NCBI RefSeq assembly: GCF_000826685.1
Contig: NZ_JROO01000016.1
Coordinates: 1 to 64,000, forward strand
Origin: Streptomonospora alba
Lineage (GTDB): Bacteria; Actinomycetota; Actinomycetes; Streptosporangiales; Streptosporangiaceae
Direction: 5' to 3'
DNA length: 64,000 nt
A model generated the notes under the pieces. The model was not told the DNA's origin and did no database searches. It worked only from the letters and a program-made list of their open reading frames with translations. The translations under genes were made by a program, and so were the position numbers. How positions within the stretch are numbered: the first letter of the stretch is position 1; each line of letters opens with the position of its first letter. Of the stretch, positions 44,007 through 52,284 are shown piece after piece.

Positions 44007-44285
44007 ATGAATGAGGCCGTTCCCGTCCCGGCGGCGGAGAACCCCGACGACGGCGAGGTCCTCGCCTACCCGCGGGACGGAGGCAACGAGGGGCCCATCG
44101 TCGTCGCCAACGAGTTCGTCGACGTCGTCGTACGCAAGGTCGACACCCGCAACGGTGTGCGGCTGGAGATCTGGTCGCCCAGGCACAACACGTGCGTGCG
44201 CTTCGACGCGGTCGCGCTGGACTGCCTGAGCTATCAGGAACCGGAGTTCATCACGTCCCTGCTGGCGAGGAAGCCGGGACCGTGA
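44007..44285 (+). CDS. Small protein of the dioxygenase cluster, unrecognised
   Basis: The 92-residue product reads VVANEFVDVVVRKVDTRNGV, RLEIWSPRHNTCVRFDAVAL and DCLSYQEPEFITSLLARKPG. It has no membrane segment and only two Cys, so it is not a ferredoxin. ATG 44007 follows GAAGGAG, an excellent site, and the stop overlaps the next gene by 4 bp, so it is surely translated. Its place between the oxygenase and the diol dehydrogenase suggests an accessory or assembly subunit. I do not recognise the family. Confidence 0.8.
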   Translation: MNEAVPVPAAENPDDGEVLAYPRDGGNEGPIVVANEFVDVVVRKVDTRNGVRLEIWSPRHNTCVRFDAVALDCLSYQEPEFITSLLARKPGP

Positions 44286-45070
44286 GCGGGGGCCTGGACG
44301 GACTGAGCATGCTGGTCACCGGGGGCGGATCGGGTATCGGGCAGGCTGTCTGCAACCGCTACCTCGCCCTCGGCGCCCGGGTCACCGTGCTCGAGCGATC
44401 ACCCGAGCACGCCGACGCGCTGCGCCGCGGCGCCGGCGACCGCCTCCGGGTGGTGGTAGGCGACGCCACGGACAGCGCGGCCCTGGCCGAGGCGCTGGCC
44501 GAGGCGCGCGACGACGACGGCGGCCTCGACCACCTCACCAGCTGTGTCGGGGTGTTCGACCACTACGTGTCCATCCGCGAGCTCACCCCGGCGCAGCTGG
44601 AATCGGCGGGCGAGGAGATGTGGCACACCAACGTCCTCAGCTGCTTGAAGGCGGTCAACGTGTGCTACGAGGCTCTGAGCGCGGCCCGCGGCTCGGTGAC
44701 GCTGACCCTGTCGGAGTCGGCGTTTCACCCCCGCGGCGGCGGCGTACTCTACGGCAGTTCGAAGTGGGCGCTCCGCGGGGCCGTGGACCACCTCTCGGCC
44801 GACCTCGCGCCGCGGGTCCGGGTCAACGGCGTCGCACCGGGCGGAACCGGTGGCACACGCTTCGGCGGGTTGGCGTCGCTGGGCCAGACGCTGACCGCCG
44901 ACCGGTCCGAGGGGCGCGACGAACGCCTCGCCCGCAGCAACGTCCTCGGGGTCACTCCGCGGCCGGAGGACCACAGCGGCGCCTACGCCTATCTCGCCGA
45001 TCCGGGCGCCGCCCGGATCGTCACCGGGATCGTCATCAACACCGACGCCGGGAGTGGGACATGGACGTGA
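44282..45070 (+). CDS. SDR, probable cis-dihydrodiol dehydrogenase
   Basis: The 262-residue product is a short-chain dehydrogenase: SMLVTGGGSGIGQAVCNRYL (cofactor loop), VTVLERSPEHADAL (acidic residue fits NAD preference), SCVGVFDHY, TLTLSESAFHPRGGGVLYGS SKWAL (catalytic Ser and YxxxK) and VNGVAPGGTGGTRFGGLASL. The last segment resembles the cis-dihydrodiol dehydrogenases of biphenyl and naphthalene pathways (BphB/NahB type). It would re-aromatise the product of the oxygenase to a catechol. GTG 44282 overlaps the previous stop. Confidence 0.88.
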   Translation: MSGGLDGLSMLVTGGGSGIGQAVCNRYLALGARVTVLERSPEHADALRRGAGDRLRVVVGDATDSAALAEALAEARDDDGGLDHLTSCVGVFDHYVSIRELTPAQLESAGEEMWHTNVLSCLKAVNVCYEALSAARGSVTLTLSESAFHPRGGGVLYGSSKWALRGAVDHLSADLAPRVRVNGVAPGGTGGTRFGGLASLGQTLTADRSEGRDERLARSNVLGVTPRPEDHSGAYAYLADPGAARIVTGIVINTDAGSGTWT

Positions 45071-46704
45071 CCGGAAGCGCCCCCGACGGGGCCCAGGCGG
45101 TCGGGGCGACGCTCGCCGCCTGCGGGATCGACACCGTCTTCGGGGTCGTGGGCAGCGGCAACTTCGTCGCCACCGACGCGCTCGTCCGCGGCGGGGCGCG
45201 CTTCGTCGGCGCCCGCCACGAAGCCGGCGCCCTGGCCATGGCCGACGCCCACTGGCGGACCACGGGGCGCATCGCCGCCTGCAGCGTCCACCAGGGACCG
45301 GGCCTGACCAACACCGTCACGGCACTCGCGGAGGCCGCCAAGAGCCGAAGCCCGATCGTGGTCCTCGCGGGGGCGACGTCGGCCGGTATGACCCGCTCCA
45401 ACTTCTACCTCGACCAGGCGGCGCTGGTCACCGCCGCGGGAGGGATCGCCGAGCACCTCCACCGACCCGGCACCGTCGCCGCCGACACGGTCCGCGCCTG
45501 CCGCCGGGCGCTCGACGAGCACCGTCCCGTCGTGCTCAACATGCCGCTGGACGTGCAGGCCTCCACCGCCACCGCACCCCCCGACGGGGTCTCGATCCTG
45601 CGACCGGGGGGACGTCCTCGGCCGGCGGCCGATGTCGTGGCCGAGCTGGCCCAGGAGCTGCTCCGTGCCCGCCGTCCCGTGCTCCTCGCCGGCCGCGGCG
45701 CGTGGCTGTCGGGAGCCCGGGACTCCACCGCCGCGCTCGCCGAGAGAATCGGGGCCCGCCTCGCGACCACCGCGGTCGTCAAGGGGATGTTCACCGGACA
45801 TCCCCGAGACGTCGGCATCGCGGGAGGGTTCTCCACCTCCACCGCGGTGGAGACCCTGGAGTCCGCCGACCTGATCCTCGCGCTGGGAGCCACGCTCACG
45901 ACGTGGACGACGCGCGACGACACGATCTTCCGCGAGAAGACCGCGGTGGTCCACGTCGACTGGGACCCCACCGCACTGGGCCGCAACGCCCACGTCGGCG
46001 TCGGCATCGCCGCCGACGTCGACGCCACGGTGCGCGCTCTGCTGACCGAGGTCGGCGACCGCCGATCCACGAGCGAGTTCGGCCCCCTGGAGCGTTCGGC
46101 CGCCCCCACCGTGCCCCCGCCTTCGGCCGAGGGCACATGCCATCCCGCCGACATCACCGCCCGATTGGAGGAGTTGCTGCCCGCCGAGCGCTCCGTCGTG
46201 GTGGACGGCGGCCACTTCATCGGCTGGCCGGCGATGGGCTGGTCCGTGCCCGACCCCGCCGGCTTCGTCTTCACCAGCGCGGGGTTCCAGTCGATCGGGC
46301 TGGGCCTGGGCGCGGCCGTGGGTGCGGCCGTCGCCAGGCCCGACCGGCTCACCGTCCTGGCCACCGGCGACGGCGGGTTCCTCATGGCGGTCTCCGAACT
46401 CGAAACCCTCGTCCGCCTGAACCTGGACGCCCTTGTCGTGGTCTACGACGACCGGGCCTACGGCGCCGAGGTCCACCACTTCCTCCACTACGGCTCGGGG
46501 CTGGACCTCGTGCGGTTCCCCCAGACCGACATCGCGGGTCTCGCCCGGGGCGCCGGTGCGCGGGCGGTCACCGTCCGGGACCGCTCCGACCTCGCCCAGG
46601 CCGCCGACTGGTTCGCCGAACCCAGCGGCGTGCTCGTCCTCGACGTCCGAATCGATCCGACCGTGGTCGGGCCCTGGGCCGAACAGGACTTCGCCGGGCA
46701 CTGA
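45061..46704 (+). CDS. Thiamine-diphosphate-dependent enzyme
   Basis: The 547-residue product has the three domains of the acetolactate-synthase/benzoylformate-decarboxylase superfamily. Glu54 (ARHEAGALAMAD) is the conserved cofactor-activating glutamate. The ThDP/Mg motif starts at Gly436-Asp437-Gly438 (ATGDGGFLMAVSELETL) and continues to VVVYDDRAYGAEVHHF, where YDD replaces the more common NN. It may decarboxylate or carboligate a 2-oxo acid produced by the pathway. Its start overlaps the SDR stop by 10 bp. The exact reaction cannot be read from sequence. Confidence 0.88.
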   Translation: MDVTGSAPDGAQAVGATLAACGIDTVFGVVGSGNFVATDALVRGGARFVGARHEAGALAMADAHWRTTGRIAACSVHQGPGLTNTVTALAEAAKSRSPIVVLAGATSAGMTRSNFYLDQAALVTAAGGIAEHLHRPGTVAADTVRACRRALDEHRPVVLNMPLDVQASTATAPPDGVSILRPGGRPRPAADVVAELAQELLRARRPVLLAGRGAWLSGARDSTAALAERIGARLATTAVVKGMFTGHPRDVGIAGGFSTSTAVETLESADLILALGATLTTWTTRDDTIFREKTAVVHVDWDPTALGRNAHVGVGIAADVDATVRALLTEVGDRRSTSEFGPLERSAAPTVPPPSAEGTCHPADITARLEELLPAERSVVVDGGHFIGWPAMGWSVPDPAGFVFTSAGFQSIGLGLGAAVGAAVARPDRLTVLATGDGGFLMAVSELETLVRLNLDALVVVYDDRAYGAEVHHFLHYGSGLDLVRFPQTDIAGLARGAGARAVTVRDRSDLAQAADWFAEPSGVLVLDVRIDPTVVGPWAEQDFAGH

Positions 46705-47124
46705 CCCCACCGCCTGCCCGCCCCGGATCGACGGGCGGCGGGCCCTGAAGCCGACCGGTGCCCGGCGCACCCGGCCACCACTGCGGGCGCGACCGCAGCA
46801 GGCGCCCGATCCACAGCGACGCCCGCCTTCCTCGTACCGGAAGCGGGCCGGTACGCGCTCCCGTTCGAGCGGCCCCGCGGAGGTAGCCGGGGCCGACGCC
46901 CCCACCGCCGCCGCGCCGCGCCGGCGGCCCCCGCCGCGCCGGGGACCCGTTCCCGTCGCCGAGTACCGGCCGGTGATTCCGGCCGCACTTTGTACCCGAA
47001 CGGGTCACGACCAGCAACTGAGCAATGAGTAATGTCCCTGCACACGCTCGCTGCGGACCCGGGAACCGCCACCGCTTCCCGCTCACTCCCGCCGCTTGTC
47101 GCTAACCAAGACCTGGAGATCGAG
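46705..47124. other. Intergenic region before the TRAP transporter
   Basis: About 420 bases. The first 280 show nothing definite. The last 130 contain the shared operator motif at 46993-47009 and a TAATGT -10-like word at 47030-47035. No gene. Confidence 0.6.
46993..47009 (+). promoter_or_regulatory. Shared catabolic-island operator motif, copy 2
   Basis: TACCCGAACGGGTCACG matches copy 1 (39770-39786) at 15 of 17 positions. A TAATGT -10-like word starts exactly 20 bp past it. The core ACCCG-AA-CGGGT is an inverted repeat. Confidence 0.6.
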
Positions 47125-48186
47125 ATGTCTCGAATGAACCGTTCTATCGCGGCAATCACCGCGTCGGGCACCGTGCTCATGCTCTCCGCGTGCATGGGCG
47201 GAGGGGGCGGTGCCGGCTCCGACGACGAGATCGAGCTCAGCTACGCGTTCTTCGCGCCGGCCGAGTCGTTCCCGGGAGTCCAGATGGAGGAGTGGGCCGA
47301 CCGGCTCGCCGAGGAGACCGACGGGCAGGTGACGGTCCAGACCTACCCCGGCGGAACCCTGATGGGGGCGGGCGACATCTACGACGGGGTGTCCGAGGGG
47401 GCGGTGGACGTCGGCCTGGACTCCCCGGCCTACGACAGCAGCCGTTTCCCGTTCTCCTCGGTGATCAACCAGCCGGTCGGGATCGAGAACGCGCAGGTCG
47501 CCAGCGCCACGTTCCTCGACCTGCTGCTGGAGTACGAGCCCGCGGAGTTCGAGGACTACCAGATCATCACCGCGTTCACCACGGAACCGGCCTACCTGCA
47601 GACTCAGGAACCGGTCCAGGACACGGCCGACCTCGAAGGGCAGGACCTGCGCGGTTCCGGCGCGTCGCTGCCCATGCTGGAGTCCCTCGGGGCGGCGCCG
47701 GTGAGCCTGTCCATGGCCGAGGTCGCCGAGAACCTCGAGATCGGCACCATCAACGGCTACGTCTCCTCGCGCGAGGTGCTGCGCGACTTCTCGCTCGCCG
47801 AGCAGGTCGGACACGTCACCGACTACCCCTTCGGCGTTTCGAACAGCTTCGTGGCCGTCATGGACAAGGAGGACTTCGACGCCCTCCCCGAGGACGTCCA
47901 GAAATCCATCCTCGACCTGCGCGAGGAGATGACGACCTTCGCCTCGGAGTACCACGACGACACCAACGTCGGCGAGGCCCTCGACTGGGCGAAGAGCGAG
48001 CACGGCGTGCAGACGCACGAACTCGACCCCCAGGTCCGCGACGAGCTGGACCAGCAGATGGAGCAGCTCTCGAAGGACTGGGTCGCCGACCACTCCGACG
48101 CCGGCTTCGACGCCCGGGAGGTGCTGGACCGCATGAGTGAGCTGGCCGACCAGCACGCCGAGGGGCTCGCCGCCGAGGACTCGTGA
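47125..48186 (+). CDS. TRAP transporter substrate-binding lipoprotein (DctP)
   Basis: The 353-residue product is a DctP-family binding protein with signal peptide and lipobox LSAC (Cys23). Family marks: SYAFFAPAESFPGVQMEEWA, VTVQTYPGGTLMGAGDIYDG, LEGQDLRGSGASLPMLESLG and YVSSREVLRDFSLAEQ. The usual substrate-carboxylate arginine motif around LRGSG is present, so an organic or aromatic carboxylate is the likely cargo. ATG 47125 follows GGAGATCGAG; the frame is open upstream but only this start gives a signal peptide. It heads the TRAP operon inside the catabolic island. Confidence 0.92.
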   Translation: MSRMNRSIAAITASGTVLMLSACMGGGGGAGSDDEIELSYAFFAPAESFPGVQMEEWADRLAEETDGQVTVQTYPGGTLMGAGDIYDGVSEGAVDVGLDSPAYDSSRFPFSSVINQPVGIENAQVASATFLDLLLEYEPAEFEDYQIITAFTTEPAYLQTQEPVQDTADLEGQDLRGSGASLPMLESLGAAPVSLSMAEVAENLEIGTINGYVSSREVLRDFSLAEQVGHVTDYPFGVSNSFVAVMDKEDFDALPEDVQKSILDLREEMTTFASEYHDDTNVGEALDWAKSEHGVQTHELDPQVRDELDQQMEQLSKDWVADHSDAGFDAREVLDRMSELADQHAEGLAAEDS

Positions 48187-48692
48187 TGAGCGTCCTGGTC
48201 GCCGCGACGGACCGGTTCGCGCGGCTCCTCGCCCACATCGGCGGTGCGGCGCTGGTCGCCATGATGCTGGTGCTGGTCGCCAACATCGTGCTGCGGACCT
48301 TCACCGCACCGATCCCGAGCACCTTCGAGCTGGTGTCGATGGCGGCCGTCGTGGTCAGCGCGATGGCGCTCGGCGAGGCGCAGGTCCACAAGGCGCACGT
48401 CTCCGTCGACATCGTCACCAGCCGGCTGGGCAGGCGCCTCCGCCTCGCCATAGGGGCCGTCGTGACGGTCGCCTCGTTCGCGCTGTTCGTCCAACTGGGG
48501 CTCAGCCTGCTCGGCTACGGCCTCACCGAGTACGCGACGGGTTCGGCCACCGAGGCCCTGCGCGTTCCGCACTGGCCTCTGGTGTTCCTGCTGCTCGCCG
48601 GTGTGGTCGGGCTGCTGGTCGCCTTCCTCGGCGATCTCGGCCGCATCGTCCGGTCATGGCGTCGGCCGTCGTCGGAAGCCGACATCTGGTGA
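48186..48692 (+). CDS. TRAP transporter small permease (DctQ)
   Basis: The 168-residue product has four membrane segments and the DctQ pattern: NIVLRTFTAPIPSTFELVSM, ALGEAQVHKAHVSVDIVTSR and ALRVPHWPLVFLLLAGVVGL. It is the small membrane subunit of the importer. ATG 48186 overlaps the DctP stop (TGATG); the GTG at 48183 is an alternative. Confidence 0.92.
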   Translation: MSVLVAATDRFARLLAHIGGAALVAMMLVLVANIVLRTFTAPIPSTFELVSMAAVVVSAMALGEAQVHKAHVSVDIVTSRLGRRLRLAIGAVVTVASFALFVQLGLSLLGYGLTEYATGSATEALRVPHWPLVFLLLAGVVGLLVAFLGDLGRIVRSWRRPSSEADIW

Positions 48693-48753
48693 CCGGCTCC
48701 CCCACCGCTCGCCGGCGCCGATCGCCGCCCCCTCGCGCTGAACGGAGCACCTT

Positions 48754-50046
48754 GTGACCCCGACACTCGTGGCGGTCCTCGGGATCGCCATCATGCTGGG
48801 CATCCTCTTCCTGCAGATGCCGGTGTCCTTCGCCATGCTCGGTGTCGGCTTTCTCGGTGCCGTGCTCGTCAGCGACGTCGACTCGGCGCTGCACCTGATG
48901 GCCTCCGACGTCTACGGGCAGTTCTCCAGCTACACGATGGCGGTCGTCCCGCTGTTCATCCTCATGGGACAGATCGTCTTCCGTACGGGGATGAGCGCAC
49001 GGCTCTTCGGGGCCGCCTATACGTGGATCGGACACCTTCCCGGGGGAGTCGCCGCGACGACCGTCGCCGCCAGCATCGGTTTCTCGGCCGTATCGGGATC
49101 GAACTCGGCGTCGACCGCGACCATCGGCGCGGTGGCGCTGCCGGAGATGAAGAAGTACGGATACAGCCAGCGGCTCGCGGGCGGAGCGGTCGCGGTCGGC
49201 GGGACGCTGGGGATCCTCATTCCGCCCTCGACCGCGCTCATCATCATCGCCGTCCAGTCCCAGCAGTCCATCACCAAGCTTTTCCAGGCCGCGCTGGCCC
49301 CGGGGCTGCTCGTCGGCGTGCTTCTGCTGGCGACCGTGTTCGTCATGTGCTGGTTCCAGCCGAGGCTCGGCCCGCCGGGGCCGAAGGCGACCTGGAGGCA
49401 GCGGTTCACCTCGCTGGGCGGTGTGCTCCAGGTCGGCGTGCTCTTCCTCGTCGTCATCGGCGGAATCTTCGCGGGCCTGTTCACGCCGACGGAGGCGGCC
49501 GCGGTCGGCGCGCTCGGAGCCGTCGTCATCGGCGTCGCGGGGCGAAACCTGACCTGGGCCGTGTTCTGGACCTCGGTCATCGAGACGCTGCGGATCTCGG
49601 CGATGGTGATCCTGCTGGTGGCCGGCGCCGTCGTCTTCGGCCGGTTCCTCACGCTCAGCCGGCTGCCGTTCGAACTGGCCGCCTGGGTGGCCGACCTGCC
49701 GGTCGCACCGATCGTCATCGTGCTCGCGGTGTTGGCGATCTACCTGGTCGGCGGCGCGATCATGGACGCCCTGGGGTTCCTCGTCATCAGCATCCCGCTG
49801 CTGTTCCCGCTGATCACCGGGCTGGGATACGACATCGTGTGGTTCACGGTCATCGTCGTGCTGATCACCACGATCGGAGCGATCACCCCGCCGGTGGGCG
49901 TCAACGCCTTCATCGCCGCCGGCCTGGACAGATCCCTGGACGTCGTGACGGTGTTCCGCGGCAGCATCCCCTTCCTGATCCCGTTCGCCGCGGCGATGGC
50001 GATCTTCATCGCCTGGCCCGGGACGATCCTCTTCGCGGTCGACTGA
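48754..50046 (+). CDS. TRAP transporter large permease (DctM)
   Basis: The 430-residue product has about 12 membrane segments and DctM motifs: MASDVYGQFSSYTMAVVPLF, PGGVAATTVAASIGFSAVSG SNSASTATIGAVALPEMKKY, GTLGILIPPSTALIIIAVQS, GLFTPTEAAAVGALGAVVIG and GAITPPVGVNAFIAAG. It is the sodium-coupled channel subunit. GTG 48754 follows CGGAG, 61 bp past DctQ. Confidence 0.93.
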   Translation: MTPTLVAVLGIAIMLGILFLQMPVSFAMLGVGFLGAVLVSDVDSALHLMASDVYGQFSSYTMAVVPLFILMGQIVFRTGMSARLFGAAYTWIGHLPGGVAATTVAASIGFSAVSGSNSASTATIGAVALPEMKKYGYSQRLAGGAVAVGGTLGILIPPSTALIIIAVQSQQSITKLFQAALAPGLLVGVLLLATVFVMCWFQPRLGPPGPKATWRQRFTSLGGVLQVGVLFLVVIGGIFAGLFTPTEAAAVGALGAVVIGVAGRNLTWAVFWTSVIETLRISAMVILLVAGAVVFGRFLTLSRLPFELAAWVADLPVAPIVIVLAVLAIYLVGGAIMDALGFLVISIPLLFPLITGLGYDIVWFTVIVVLITTIGAITPPVGVNAFIAAGLDRSLDVVTVFRGSIPFLIPFAAAMAIFIAWPGTILFAVD

Positions 50047-50264
50047 GCCCGCGGTCCCCTACACCCGAGCCGGGGCGGCGGAGCGTCCGCCGCCCCCGGC
50101 TCCCGCACGCCCTCAGCATGCCCTCGTGGCGCCGCCTGCCGCAGGTCCCGGATCTACCCGACCGGGTGATGCCGGCGGGGGCCGAAGCCGCCGTAGCGTC
50201 GCCACCAATCGCAGGAGCCGGTCCTGACGAACCCGGCGAACACCATGGAGAAGGAGGAGGGCCC

Positions 50265-50852
50265 GTGGCCGACTCGCCGCTTGAGGTCCGCAAGACCTTC
50301 GCACAGGCCGAGACGATCCGCTCGTCGGCAGGCAGATCGGACGGGGAGGAACTGCGCAAGGTCGCCGTCTGCGCGGTCGTCCGCAACCCCTACGCGGGGC
50401 GGGGCTACGTCGACGACCTTTCCGGAATCATCGACGCCTCCGACGAACTGGGACGCTCCCTGGGGCTTGAGGCCGTCCGCCTCCTCGGGCAGCCGGTGGA
50501 GAGCTACGGCAAGGGCGGCCTCGTGGGCTCGGACGGCGAGCAGGAGCACGTCAACGCCGCTCTGACCGCGGTCTTCGGCGACGCCTTCCGTGCGGCCGTC
50601 GGAGGCGGGAAGGCCTGGATCACGTCCATGACCAAGCCCGCGGTCGCCGGCGAGGTCATCGACGTGCCCACCGCCTACAAGGACGACATCTGGGTGCGCA
50701 GCCACTACGACGGCGTGACGATCCGCGTTCCCGACGCGCCCCGCCCTGAGGAGCTCGTCGTCATCGGCGTGGTGACCAACCGCGGCCGACTCAACGCGCG
50801 GGTCGGCGGCAGAAGCGTCGCCGAGGCCCGCGAGAAGGGCGGAAAGCAGTGA
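50265..50852 (+). CDS. PF06684 (amino-acid-synthesis/DUF1185) family protein
   Basis: The 195-residue product matches the PF06684 family: KVAVCAVVRNPYAGRGYVDD, YGKGGLVGSDGEQEHVNAAL and GGKAWITSMTKPAVAGEVID VPTAYKDD. The family was named for a putative amino-acid role but its biochemistry is not established; members recur in catabolic operons with amidohydrolases and TRAP or ABC transporters. GTG 50265 follows AAGGAGGAGG, a very strong site. Its stop overlaps the amidohydrolase start, so the two probably act together. Confidence 0.85.
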   Translation: MADSPLEVRKTFAQAETIRSSAGRSDGEELRKVAVCAVVRNPYAGRGYVDDLSGIIDASDELGRSLGLEAVRLLGQPVESYGKGGLVGSDGEQEHVNAALTAVFGDAFRAAVGGGKAWITSMTKPAVAGEVIDVPTAYKDDIWVRSHYDGVTIRVPDAPRPEELVVIGVVTNRGRLNARVGGRSVAEAREKGGKQ

Positions 50853-52048
50853 ACACGCTCGCCGTCACCGGGGCCGGCACGGTCTTCTCGGGCGACATCG
50901 AAGCGCCCGTCGTCGAGGGCGCGGACACCGTCATCGTCACCGACGGCACGATCAGCGACGTCGGCGACGCTCAGGAGCTGAGGGCCGCGATCGCCGGCGC
51001 CGACACCGTCGTGGACGCCCGGGGCTCGACCGTCGCGCCGGGACTCGTCGACTCCCACTGCCACGTGGTGCTCGGCGACTACACGCCGAGGCAGAAGACC
51101 GTCGACTTCCTCGCCAGCTACGTCCACGGCGGGATCACCAGCGTCGTGAGCCCCGGAGAGATCCACGCTCCGGGCCGGCCCAGCACCGCGGTCGGGGTGA
51201 AGTCGCTGGCCATCGCCGCCCGTTCGTGTTTCGAGAACTTCCATCCCGGCGGGATGACCGTCCACGCCGGTTCCGTGGTGCTGGAGCCGACGCTCCGAGA
51301 GCGCGACTTCGCCGATCTCCAGGAGGCCGGTGTCGTCCTGGCGAAGTTCGGCTTCGGGCGCTACACCGACCCCGCCGAGGGGGTCGACCAGGTCAGGTGG
51401 GCCCAGCAGCACGGCATCACGGTGATGTGCCACTCCGGCGGAGCGAGCATCCCGGGCAGCAAACCGATCACACCCGAGCACCTGCTGGCGCTGGCACCGG
51501 ACGTCTGCGGCCACATCAACGGCGGCCCGACGTCGCTGGATCCCGCCGGGGTCGACACGATCATGGACGAGACCGGGATGGCGCTCCAACTGGTCCAGGC
51601 CGGCAACCTCAGCTCGTCCGTGCGCATCCTCGAGCGTGCGGTGCGGCAGGGCGCCCTGCACCGGATCGTCATCGGCTCGGACACGCCCACCGGCACCGGA
51701 GTCATGCCCCTGGGAGTGATCAAGACCGTCGCCGAACTCGCGTCGCTGACCGGACTCGATCCCGCGCTGGTGTGGGCGGCCGCCTCGGGCAACAACGCCC
51801 GGACGTGGAGCCTTCCGGCCGGCCTGGTCACGCCGGGCCGAGCGGGCGATCTCGTGGTCATGGACGCGCCGTGGGGATCGACCCGTGAGAGCGCGCGCGC
51901 GGCGCTCGCCGTCGGCGACATCCCCGGAATCTCCGCGGTCGTCACCGCGGGCCGCGTTCGCGCCTTGAAAAGCCGGAACACACCCGCTTCCGCACGCAGC
52001 GCACACGCCGAGCCGCCGATCCCCCACCTGGAGTCGAGCGCTCACTGA
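50849..52048 (+). CDS. Amidohydrolase (enamidase/dihydroorotase-like)
   Basis: The 399-residue product has the metal-dependent amidohydrolase fold. The first metal motif is VDSHCHVV with His70 and His72; VMCHSGGASIPGS, GHINGGPT and VIGSDTP (His, His and the final Asp) supply further ligands. It resembles enamidase and other cyclic-amide hydrolases, which open lactam or ene-amide rings. GTG 50849 overlaps the PF06684 stop (GTGA). Its presence hints that a C-N bond is cut in the pathway, but other amidohydrolase reactions are possible. Confidence 0.85.
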   Translation: MNTLAVTGAGTVFSGDIEAPVVEGADTVIVTDGTISDVGDAQELRAAIAGADTVVDARGSTVAPGLVDSHCHVVLGDYTPRQKTVDFLASYVHGGITSVVSPGEIHAPGRPSTAVGVKSLAIAARSCFENFHPGGMTVHAGSVVLEPTLRERDFADLQEAGVVLAKFGFGRYTDPAEGVDQVRWAQQHGITVMCHSGGASIPGSKPITPEHLLALAPDVCGHINGGPTSLDPAGVDTIMDETGMALQLVQAGNLSSSVRILERAVRQGALHRIVIGSDTPTGTGVMPLGVIKTVAELASLTGLDPALVWAAASGNNARTWSLPAGLVTPGRAGDLVVMDAPWGSTRESARAALAVGDIPGISAVVTAGRVRALKSRNTPASARSAHAEPPIPHLESSAH

Positions 52049-52079
52049 GTCTCGAAGGACGTCACGGAGGTGACAGGAC

Positions 52080-52283
52080 ATGGGAATGAAGCTGGTCCTC
52101 GACCTGGACGCGTGCCAGGGGTACGCGAACTGCCTGATCGAGAGCCCCGGACTGTTCGACCTTGACGATCGAACCGACAAGGCCGTGCTGCTGGACGAGA
52201 CCCCCGCGGAGGACCGTCGTGCCGAGGCCGAAGCGGCGGTACGCGGATGCCCCGCACGCGCGATCTCCCTCGAGAGTTCCTGA
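52080..52283 (+). CDS. [3Fe-4S] ferredoxin
   Basis: The 67-residue product has LDACQGYANC with Cys12 and Cys18 (CX5C) and the third ligand in RGCPARAISL. This is the [3Fe-4S] type with the middle cysteine missing, as used by actinobacterial P450s and by ring-hydroxylating dioxygenases such as phenanthrene dioxygenase of Nocardioides and dibenzofuran dioxygenase of Terrabacter. It should carry electrons from the reductase encoded next to the Rieske oxygenase at 42.1-44.0 kb. ATG 52080 follows GGAGG; ATG 52086 is an alternative. Confidence 0.92.
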   Translation: MGMKLVLDLDACQGYANCLIESPGLFDLDDRTDKAVLLDETPAEDRRAEAEAAVRGCPARAISLESS

Positions 52284-52284
52284 C

